NCBI GenBank assembly: GCA_030432235.1
Contig: JAUIHT010000003.1
Coordinates: forward strand, 248,001 to 312,000
Reading direction: 5' to 3'
DNA from: Verrucomicrobiia bacterium
Lineage (GTDB): Bacteria; Verrucomicrobiota; Verrucomicrobiia; Opitutales; Cerasicoccaceae
Length of the DNA stretch: 64,000 bases
Position 1 is the first letter of the stretch; every line of letters begins with the position of its first letter. Below, piece by piece: positions 8,594-15,262 of this stretch. Position numbers and translations under genes: made by a program. Below the pieces are notes generated by a model, which did no database searches, was not told the origin of the DNA, and was given only the letters and a program-made list of their open reading frames with translations.

Positions 8594-9490
8594 TTACGCT
8601 TCCCACTCGCCCTTGGTGACCACAGAGGCCTCCCGGTCGATGCGGCGGGCCAGCCCGGCCAGGGTGTTGCCCGGACCGCACTCGTAGAACTCCTTGACGC
8701 CCATCGCGATCATCCCGCTGAAACAAGCCGACCAGAGTACGGTCGACGTAACTTGGGCGACCAACGCGGCCTTGATGCCATCCGGGTCACGAATGACTTC
8801 CCCCGTGGTGTTGGTGAAAACCGGAATGACCGGCTCCTTGAAATCCAAAACGCGGATGAACTCCTCGAAGGCATCGCGGGCGGGCTTCATCAAACGGCTG
8901 TGGTAGGCACCGGCAACCTTGAGCGGTACGGCCATCTTGAAGCCCGCTTCCTTGGCCTCGGCCACCGCGGCGGCGATGCCATCCTTGCTGCCGGAAAGCA
9001 CGATCTGGCCGGGGCAGTTGACGTTGCCGACATCCACGTCGTGCTTTTGTGCCAGTGCCTCGGCGGCCTCCGGCGTACCGCCGATGAGGCTGGCCATGGC
9101 CCCGGCAGTGGCATCGCAGGCTTCCTGCATGAGGCGGCCACGCTCGGCCACCAGCTTGAGCCCGGTGGCGAAATCGTAAGTCCCGGCGATGGCATGCGCG
9201 GTCAGCTCGCCCAGGGAGAGCCCGGCGGCGCAGCTAATCTGCGGCAGCTTGCCCGCCTCCTTCATGGCCGCCACGGCGGCGCATCCATGTACGTAGAGCG
9301 CCGGCTGGCACACGCGCGTTTCCGTCAGTTTTTCCTCCGGGCCCTCAAAGCAGGCCTCGGTCAGCGACCAGCCCAGAACCGCGTCGGCCTGCTCGAAGAG
9401 CTCACGCGCCTGCGCGGAATTTTCGTATAACGAGCGCCCCATGCCAACGGCCTGCGCGCCCTGTCCGGAAAAGATAAGTCCAACAGACAT
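8594..9490 (-). CDS. fabD: Malonyl-CoA:ACP transacylase
   Basis: Transfers malonyl groups from CoA to acyl carrier protein for fatty acid synthesis. It is 298 residues from the ATG at 9490, where the usual GLIFSGQGAQ start sequence begins. The frame could extend six codons to a TTG but this is unlikely. The nucleophile Ser92 lies in AGLSLGE; a Leu replaces the more common His before the serine, as also seen in other bacterial FabD proteins. The VAGAYHSRLM segment supplies the catalytic His. No other fab gene is adjacent; the upstream gene is a pseudopilin. Confidence 0.94.
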   Translation of the reverse strand: MSVGLIFSGQGAQAVGMGRSLYENSAQARELFEQADAVLGWSLTEACFEGPEEKLTETRVCQPALYVHGCAAVAAMKEAGKLPQISCAAGLSLGELTAHAIAGTYDFATGLKLVAERGRLMQEACDATAGAMASLIGGTPEAAEALAQKHDVDVGNVNCPGQIVLSGSKDGIAAAVAEAKEAGFKMAVPLKVAGAYHSRLMKPARDAFEEFIRVLDFKEPVIPVFTNTTGEVIRDPDGIKAALVAQVTSTVLWSACFSGMIAMGVKEFYECGPGNTLAGLARRIDREASVVTKGEWEA

Positions 9491-9540
9491 CCCGCTAGGC
9501 AAAGGCAAAATGCAGCCGAGGAAAAGCGAAAAGCGGTTAC

Positions 9541-10254
9541 TTAGTGCGCGTTCAGATTTTGAGGGTCATTAATAGCATAATACATCTGATCAGCGTTGAG
9601 ACTGTCAGTATGGCCGTCAAAAAAGACCACTGGGGCTTTATCACCGCCAAAACGATCGAAATCGGGAAAACTCGTAGCCCTACCGCCCCCGACCTGCCAC
9701 TCGTCCGACACGCAAAACAACATGCGTTTATCAGAATGGGTTATCTGTTCAGCTCGAAAATCCGTGGTCCAACCATCTGGTTTGCCACTGCGCTGCACCC
9801 AAATGCGGTTACTCGACCGAATCGAGTCCTGACTATCCAGCCCTGGCTGATCGTTAATACCGTAGCCCACTGGCGCCCAACGACCACCACCCGGGTTTTC
9901 ATAGGCAGGGCAAACCATAGCTTTCTCAAGTTCCTGTCTCTTCTCGTAGCCCATATAGGAACACAGTATCCCTGAAAACCAGTGCCCATTTGGAAGGTTA
10001 CCCGATCTATCGTTAATTTCGCCCGGGACCAAACGACCACCGTTTTCTATTCTGAACAAATCCGCGCCCAAGTAATATTGTCTCAAATTCGACGTGCTCT
10101 TGGTCATCAGCGAGCGCATGCGAATATCCCCGACGACAGGAATCAGGATCACGGCCAGAATCGCGACGACGGCAATCACGGTCAGCAATTCGACCAAGGT
10201 AAAGCCCTTGCCGTCACCGACACATGATTGGCGATTGGTTACACTGAGGGGCAT
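9541..10254 (-). CDS. Type II secretion / type IV pilin-like pseudopilin
   Basis: A 237-residue protein with a prepilin leader. The KG|FTLVELLTVIAVVAIL motif is cut between Gly17 and Phe18, and the following hydrophobic helix anchors it in the inner membrane. The rest is a soluble domain with CPAYENPGGGRWAPVGYGIN and the C-terminal PVVFFDGHTDSLNADQ, the H-x-G-type ending common in the many prepilin-like proteins of Verrucomicrobiota and Planctomycetota. Such proteins are often encoded singly, away from pilus operons, as here. Base composition is somewhat lower in GC than its neighbours. Its specific role is unknown. Confidence 0.85.
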   Translation of the reverse strand: MPLSVTNRQSCVGDGKGFTLVELLTVIAVVAILAVILIPVVGDIRMRSLMTKSTSNLRQYYLGADLFRIENGGRLVPGEINDRSGNLPNGHWFSGILCSYMGYEKRQELEKAMVCPAYENPGGGRWAPVGYGINDQPGLDSQDSIRSSNRIWVQRSGKPDGWTTDFRAEQITHSDKRMLFCVSDEWQVGGGRATSFPDFDRFGGDKAPVVFFDGHTDSLNADQMYYAINDPQNLNAH

Positions 10255-10509
10255 AGCAACAAGTGAATCGACTAAAGTAAATTAGAGTTAATGATACATT
10301 GTGGGTGCAACGCTGTCAATGACTGCAGCCATCCGAATCCTTATACGTTGTTTGCCAGTAAACCAAGTCCGGGCGACCCAAAATAGTTATTCCTCAAGCG
10401 TGCCCATACCGCCTCCTGTAATAACTCGCATTACCTGATCTGGAGATGTTGAATACGATTTGCGAAATCGAGCGAGTTGGCTAGTCTCTTGGCTTTTCAT
10501 TTCTCAACC
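10255..10509. other. Intergenic region between pseudopilin and ene-reductase
   Basis: This 255-bp divergent gap must carry promoters for both flanking genes. It is less GC-rich than the coding DNA. I see no open reading frame, strong hairpin or clear repeat in it. Confidence 0.4.
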
Positions 10510-11571
10510 ATGCCAACACTCTTCGATCCTGTCAAAATGGGCGCTTGGGACTTGCCCAATCGCATCCTGATGGCGCCGCTCACCCGCTGCCGTGCCAGCG
10601 AAGGCCGCGTCCCGAACGCCCTCATGGCCGAGTATTACCGTCAACGCGCCGGCGCCGGGCTCATTATCTCGGAGGCCACCTCGGTGGATCCGATGGGCGT
10701 GGGCTACCCGGACACGCCCGGCATCTGGTCCACGGAGCAAGTCGAAGGCTGGAAAGGTGTCACAAAGGCGGTGCACGAAGCTGGCGGGCGCATCCTGCTA
10801 CAGCTCTGGCACGTCGGGCGCATCTCCGACCCGATTTACCTGAACGGCGAGCTGCCCGTCGCCCCAAGCGCCATTCAGCCCGACGGCCACCCCAGCCTGG
10901 TCCGCCCCATCAAGCCCTTCGTTACGCCGCGTGCGCTGGACAGCGACGAAATACCCGGCATCGTCGCGGCCTACCGCAAAGGCGCGGAAAACGCCCAGGC
11001 CGCAGGCTTCGACGGGGTGGAGATTCACGGGGCCAACGGCTACCTGCTCGACCAGTTCCTTCAGGACAGCACCAACCAGCGCACGGACGCCTACGGAGGT
11101 TCCATCGAAAACCGCGCCCGGCTCATGCTGGAAGTCGTCGACGCTTGCTGCGATACCTGGGGCGCGGATCGCGTCGGCCTGCACCTGGCCCCGCGCTGTG
11201 ACGCCCACGACATGGGCGACTCCGACCCGGCGGCCACCTTTGGCTACGTGGCCGCGGAGTGTGGCAAACGCGGCATCGCCTTCCTTTTTGCCCGTGAGGG
11301 CATGCCTGAGCCGCGCCAGGCTCCTGCGATGAAGAAGGCCTTTGGAGGACCTTTTATCGCCAACCAGCAACTGAGCCTGGAAGACGCCCAGCGTCTGCTC
11401 GACCAGGGCGAGGCTGACGCCGTGGCCTGGGGGCAGCTCTTCATCGCCAACCCCGATCTGCCCGAACGACTCCGCACCGACGCGCCGCTTAACGAGCCCA
11501 AGCCGGATACTTTTTACGCCTCCGGCCCGGATGGTTACATCGATTATCCGTTTTTGGAAAAAAACGCGTAA
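10510..11571 (+). CDS. Old Yellow Enzyme family alkene reductase
   Basis: An FMN-dependent NAD(P)H oxidoreductase of the NemA/OYE group, which reduces activated C=C bonds in electrophiles. It is 353 residues from the ATG at 10510; the frame extends to a TTG eleven codons earlier. Typical blocks are the N-terminal NRILMAPLTRCRA, the active-site GVEIHGANGYLLDQFLQDS with the conserved HGAN pair, the TDAYGGSIENRAR segment, and GGPFIANQQLS near the FMN phosphate site. It is followed by a terminator and then the ArsR-persulfide operon. A role in electrophile or quinone detoxification is likely but the substrate is not known. Confidence 0.92.
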   Translation: MPTLFDPVKMGAWDLPNRILMAPLTRCRASEGRVPNALMAEYYRQRAGAGLIISEATSVDPMGVGYPDTPGIWSTEQVEGWKGVTKAVHEAGGRILLQLWHVGRISDPIYLNGELPVAPSAIQPDGHPSLVRPIKPFVTPRALDSDEIPGIVAAYRKGAENAQAAGFDGVEIHGANGYLLDQFLQDSTNQRTDAYGGSIENRARLMLEVVDACCDTWGADRVGLHLAPRCDAHDMGDSDPAATFGYVAAECGKRGIAFLFAREGMPEPRQAPAMKKAFGGPFIANQQLSLEDAQRLLDQGEADAVAWGQLFIANPDLPERLRTDAPLNEPKPDTFYASGPDGYIDYPFLEKNA

Positions 11572-11599
11572 GGTTCTCCAAAGGACTCCGACTACAAAG

Positions 11600-11626
11600 G
11601 TGAAGCCACTTGGTTTCACTTTTTTC
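11600..11626 (+). terminator. Rho-independent terminator after the ene-reductase
   Basis: Stem GTGAAGCC (11600-11607) pairs with GGTTTCAC (11612-11619) around an ACTT loop and is followed by a run of six T. Confidence 0.7.
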
Positions 11627-11636
11627 TTGCTCTTTT

Positions 11637-11661
11637 AATCGTTAATCTACGATATACGATT
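11637..11661. promoter_or_regulatory. Probable ArsR operator overlapping the arsR-like start
   Basis: A perfect inverted repeat ATCGT-6-ACGAT (11638-11653) is followed by a further ATACGATT copy that abuts the ATG at 11662. ArsR repressors bind such imperfect dyads in their own promoters, so autoregulation is likely. No Shine-Dalgarno sequence is visible in the same space. Confidence 0.55.
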
Positions 11662-11985
11662 ATGGCCTTTCAAAAACTCGATATCTTCACACCTGAACAG
11701 GTAGCCCTGGCGGAATTCGCCCGATCCCTGGCCCATCCCGCGCGCATCGCCATCGTGACCTTTCTGCAGCAGCGCGGGGACGCCTCCTGCGGTGAAATCG
11801 TGGGCGCGCTGCCACTGGCCCAGGCCACGATATCCCAGCACCTGAAAGCCCTGCGTGAGGCCGGGCTGCTCAACGCGGAGACGCGCGGCACCAGTGTGCG
11901 TTATTCCCTGAACTGCGAGAACATCAAAAATTTCTGCCACAGTTTCCAGTGCACCCTCGGCACCGCCGCGGAGCCCCAGGCCTAA
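11662..11985 (+). CDS. ArsR family winged-helix repressor
   Basis: A 107-residue dimeric repressor. The recognition helix region reads ASCGEIVGALPLAQATISQH and the wing reads RGTSVRYSLN. Four cysteines are present, at residues 43, 85, 92 and 97. The gene is 22 bp upstream of a persulfide-handling enzyme. Known sulfide or persulfide sensors of this family (BigR, SqrR) use a cysteine pair, so this protein may sense sulfane sulfur rather than metal. The cysteine positions have not been aligned to those proteins. Confidence 0.88.
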   Translation: MAFQKLDIFTPEQVALAEFARSLAHPARIAIVTFLQQRGDASCGEIVGALPLAQATISQHLKALREAGLLNAETRGTSVRYSLNCENIKNFCHSFQCTLGTAAEPQA

Positions 11986-12007
11986 AACTTTTAACCACCT
12001 ACCCATT

Positions 12008-14506
12008 ATGTCCGACCAGACTTCAACAACCCGCATCGTAATCGTCGGTGGCGTCGCTGGAGGCGCCTCCGCTGCCGCCCGCGCGCGTCGTCTCAGCGAG
12101 GACGCTGAAATCATCGTGCTGGAGCGCGGTCCCGATGTCTCTTTCGCCAACTGCGGCCTGCCCTACCACATCGGCGGGGAAATCCAGGACCGCTCCAAGC
12201 TCGCCGTGCAGACGCCCGAGTCGCTCAAGTCCATGCTGAAGCTGGACGTGCGCAACCGCACCGAGGCCGTCGCGATTAACCGCGCGGACAAAACCATCTG
12301 CGTGCGCGACCTGACCAACGATGAGGTGCAGGACATCCCTTATGACAAACTGATCCTCTCGCCCGGGGCCTCCCCGCTCAAGCCGCCGTTGCCCGGCATC
12401 GACCTGCCGCAAATCCTCACCCTGCGCAACCTGCAGGACATGGACCGCATCGAGACCGCCGCCAAGGATGCCCAAAGCGTCGCCATCATCGGCGCGGGCT
12501 TTATCGGCCTGGAAATGGCCGAGCAACTTGTCCACCTCGGCAAAAAGGTCAGCCTCGTCGAGCTCGTCGATCAGGTGCTTCCGCAAATGGACAAGGATAT
12601 GGTTCAGGCCGCGCAGGAAGAACTCCGCGAAAACGGCGTCGAGCTCATCCTCGGCGACGGCATCAAGGGCTTCGAGCCAAACGGCAGCGGCATCAAGGCG
12701 CAGTTGAACTCCGGCAAGGAACTCGCCGCTGACCTCGTCATCCTGTCCATCGGCGTGCGCCCGGAAAGTGGCCTGGCCAAGGAAGCCAGCCTGGAGCTGG
12801 GCAAGCGCGGGCACATCGTCACCAACGGCCACATGCAGACCTCCGACCCGGACATCTACGCCATCGGAGACGTCTCCGAGACGGTCGACCCGATTCTTGG
12901 CGGCCCCGTGGCCATCGCATTGGGCGGCCCGGCCAACCGCCAGGGGCGCGTCGCCGCCGACCACATTTTTAATCCGGAGGCAGCCCGGCCTTATCCAGGA
13001 TCTATCGGGACCGCCATCGTGCGCGTCTTCGATATCGCCGCAGGCGTGACCGGCTATACTGAACGCCGCCTGCAGATGGCCAAGGTCGACTACGGCAAGA
13101 CCATCGTGACCGACTACAACCACGCCAGCTATTACCCCGGCGCCACCCACCTGACCCTCAAGTTCCTCTGGGACAAGGCCGACGGCCGCATCCTCGGTGG
13201 GCAGGCCTTCGGCTACGAGGGCGTGGACAAGCGCCTCGACGTCATCGCCACCGCCATCAAGGGCCGCCTCAAGATCGAAGACCTCGAGCACCTTGAGCTG
13301 GCCTACGCGCCGCCCTTTGGCTCGGCCAAAGACCCGATCAACATCGCGGCCTTCTCCGCGCTCAACCAGAGCGACGGCTTCGTCAAGCCCATCTACGCGC
13401 TGGCCGAAGCCCCCGAAGGCGCGCAGCTCGTGGACGTACGCCCGCCCGAAATGGTCGCGCTCAAGCCCATTCCCGGCTCCATCAACATCCCCTATCCGCA
13501 GATGCGCTCACGCCTCGTGGAGCTGGACAAAGCCAAGCCCGTCGTGACCGTCTGTGCGCTCGGCAAGACCAGCTACTTCGCCGCCCGCATCCTCGCGCAA
13601 AACGGCTTCGACACCTACGCCCACGTCGGCGGCGCCAAGGCCGAGCCCTCCATGACCACCACTTCCACACCTGCACCCATGCCAGAAAACACCACCTCCA
13701 CTTCATGCGGCGGCGGCACTGCGACCGCTTGCACGACACCCACAGCCGACGGCGAAGTCGTCAAGCTCGACGCCACCGGGCTGGCCTGCCCCGGGCCCAT
13801 CCTGCGTGTCAAGGACGCCGCCAGCGCGCTCAAGCCCGGCCAGATTTTGGAAGTCTCCGCCTCTGACGCCGGGTTCAAGAACGACCTGCCCGCCTTCTGC
13901 AAGGCCAACGGCTACGAGTTCCTCGGAGCGGAGAAAAGCAAGGGCATCATCGTGGGTAAACTGAAAGCCGGTGGGGGTTCAGAGCTCCCCGCGACGACGG
14001 GCTCCACCACCCTCGCCTCGGCCAGCGGCGCACGCAACGGCGCGACCATCGTGGTCTTCTCCGGCGCGCTCGACAAGGCCATGGCAGCGTTCATCATCGC
14101 CAACGGCGCGGTCGCCATGGGCGGCAAAGCCACGCTCTTCTTTACCTTCTGGGGGCTGAACGTCCTGCGCAAAGATACGGCACCTGTCATTCCGGAGAAA
14201 ACGCTGATGGATAAACTGTTTGGCTGGATGCTGCCACGCGGCGCACACAAGCTGCCGCTCTCGCAGATGCACATGGCCGGCATGGGCACCGCCATGATGA
14301 AGGACCGCATGAAGTCCAAGGAGCTGCCCAACCTGCCCGGCCTCATGGACGCGGCCAAGCAAGCCGGCATCCGCCTGGTCGCCTGCACGATGTCGATGGA
14401 CGCCATGGGCATCCGCGAGGAAGAGCTCATCGAAGGCGTGGAGCTCGGCGGCGTGGCCGAATACCTCGGCGCCTCCTCCGAAACCGGCACCAACCTGTTT
14501 ATCTAA
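12008..14506 (+). CDS. CoA-disulfide reductase / rhodanese / TusA / DsrE fusion protein
   Basis: A four-part sulfur-transfer enzyme of 832 residues. Residues 1-445 form a pyridine nucleotide-disulfide oxidoreductase with IVGGVAGGASAAARARR and the redox Cys49 in FANCGLPYHIGG, as in CoA-disulfide/persulfide reductases. A rhodanese domain follows (about 455-545, putative persulfide Cys516 in TVCALGKTS). Then come a low-complexity Thr/Pro linker, a TusA domain (about 575-650, Cys594 in LACPGPIL) and a DsrE2-type domain (about 672-832, Cys793 in VACTMSMDAMG). The chain of cysteines could pass sulfane sulfur within one polypeptide. It sits behind an ArsR regulator, and a strong hairpin and terminator follow. 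The protein is cytoplasmic. Confidence 0.92.
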   Translation: MSDQTSTTRIVIVGGVAGGASAAARARRLSEDAEIIVLERGPDVSFANCGLPYHIGGEIQDRSKLAVQTPESLKSMLKLDVRNRTEAVAINRADKTICVRDLTNDEVQDIPYDKLILSPGASPLKPPLPGIDLPQILTLRNLQDMDRIETAAKDAQSVAIIGAGFIGLEMAEQLVHLGKKVSLVELVDQVLPQMDKDMVQAAQEELRENGVELILGDGIKGFEPNGSGIKAQLNSGKELAADLVILSIGVRPESGLAKEASLELGKRGHIVTNGHMQTSDPDIYAIGDVSETVDPILGGPVAIALGGPANRQGRVAADHIFNPEAARPYPGSIGTAIVRVFDIAAGVTGYTERRLQMAKVDYGKTIVTDYNHASYYPGATHLTLKFLWDKADGRILGGQAFGYEGVDKRLDVIATAIKGRLKIEDLEHLELAYAPPFGSAKDPINIAAFSALNQSDGFVKPIYALAEAPEGAQLVDVRPPEMVALKPIPGSINIPYPQMRSRLVELDKAKPVVTVCALGKTSYFAARILAQNGFDTYAHVGGAKAEPSMTTTSTPAPMPENTTSTSCGGGTATACTTPTADGEVVKLDATGLACPGPILRVKDAASALKPGQILEVSASDAGFKNDLPAFCKANGYEFLGAEKSKGIIVGKLKAGGGSELPATTGSTTLASASGARNGATIVVFSGALDKAMAAFIIANGAVAMGGKATLFFTFWGLNVLRKDTAPVIPEKTLMDKLFGWMLPRGAHKLPLSQMHMAGMGTAMMKDRMKSKELPNLPGLMDAAKQAGIRLVACTMSMDAMGIREEELIEGVELGGVAEYLGASSETGTNLFI

Positions 14507-14525
14507 AGCCACTTTGAAGATAGAT

Positions 14526-14563
14526 GCGAGAAACCCTTTTGTGAACAAAAGAGGGGTTCTCGC
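14526..14563. repeat. Long hairpin after the sulfur-transfer gene
   Basis: GCGAGAAACCC pairs with GGGGTTCTCGC with one mismatch, and an inner TTTTGT/ACAAAA stem continues it. It starts 19 bp after the stop codon. No T-run follows directly, so it may stabilise mRNA ends rather than terminate. Confidence 0.55.
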
Positions 14564-14624
14564 GCTCTTCCCAAAAAACTTTGATATTTCTTGGGCGCCT
14601 TTGTGGCAAAACATTAGGGCCAGC

Positions 14625-14665
14625 GGCCTGAAGGCAGCACGTTTGCCTTCGGGCCTTTTGTTTTG
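14625..14665 (+). terminator. Strong rho-independent terminator
   Basis: The 12-bp stem GGCCTGAAGGCA (14625-14636) pairs with TGCCTTCGGGCC (14644-14655, one G-T pair) around a 7-nt loop, followed by TTTTGTTTTG. It probably ends the ArsR/sulfur-transfer transcript. The phased 21-bp array begins 5 bp later. Confidence 0.8.
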
Positions 14666-14669
14666 TGCG

Positions 14670-15089
14670 CTGAACGCCTCTCGGAGAGCACCGAACGAGT
14701 CACATAGCCTGCCGAATAGCTCACATAGCCCACCGAACGACTCGCTTAGTTCACCGAATTGTTAACATAGCACGCCGAACGACCTACTGAGCGCACAGAA
14801 TGACTCGCAGAGCAGACCGAATTACTCACTGAGTGCGCCGAAAGGCTCGAACAGTGGACCGAATCGTTTACACAGTGACTAGATTCGCCTTTCAGGCCAA
14901 TGGAACAGGCTTTCGGACCAAAAGAATTGCGATTCAGACAGGTGTACAAGCCCTTCGGGTAAGAGGAACAACGCATCGGACGCGCAGATTGAGCCTTCGG
15001 CTATGTCGTTTGGGTATTCGGGCGCACAGATTGACTATTCGGGCCTGTGGATTGCCTGCCCGAGGTACTGCACGCACCGTCCGGGCAAA
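14670..15089. repeat. Degenerate 21-bp tandem array, 20 units
   Basis: Cutting the sequence every 21 bp from 14670 to 15089 gives 20 consecutive units with no insertion or deletion. Units 1-10 follow a pattern close to CCGAAYGACTCACAGAGCNCA. Units 11-20 form a second subfamily with GATTG near the start and TTCGGGC in the second half. Individual units differ at many positions while the phase is kept exactly. Because 21 is a multiple of three, every reading frame shows seven-residue periodicity, but no frame is open through the array (for example stops at 14763 and 14880 in the frame that reads PNDSxSx). I regard it as noncoding or a decayed heptad-coding region. Confidence 0.8.
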
Positions 15090-15225
15090 TAGTTCAGCCC
15101 CAACGGGGCGTGCCTAGGTAGCGATGGGTGCAACCCATCGTCGCCGTCGCGATGGATAAGCTTGCCCTGACAGGGCAATCCTCTGTCAGGGCGAAAACCA
15201 CCAATGGGCCTCGCCCATCGTTACC
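15090..15225. repeat. Cluster of REP-like palindromes
   Basis: Four perfect or near-perfect palindromes are packed here: GCCCCAACGGGGC (15097-15109), CGATGGGTGCAACCCATCG (15122-15140), TGCCCTGACAGGGCA (15163-15177) with a second arm CTGTCAGGGC (15183-15192), and AATGGGCCTCGCCCATCG (15203-15220). The first palindrome is identical to one in the repeats around the RAYT transposase near 33.2-34.0 kb. This suggests a dispersed REP/BIME family. Confidence 0.65.
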
Positions 15226-15262
15226 AAGAAATGTCTTTTCAAGGCACCAAATACTTGCCCGC

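Noticed and set aside
9200-9240. Leu in place of His in the FabD GxSxGE motif as an inactivating change.
   Set aside because: GLSLGE variants occur in other FabD proteins, and the nucleophilic Ser and the downstream catalytic His region are present.
14670-15089. The 21-bp array as a CRISPR array.
   Set aside because: Units are contiguous with no spacers, are too short and too variable, and no cas gene is near.
14514-15117. Short open frames through the 21-bp array (PNDSxSx heptads on the plus strand, Ser/Val-rich on the minus strand) as real genes.
   Set aside because: Seven-residue periodicity appears in every frame because the unit is 21 bp. The frames are short, broken by stops and lack ribosome-binding sites.
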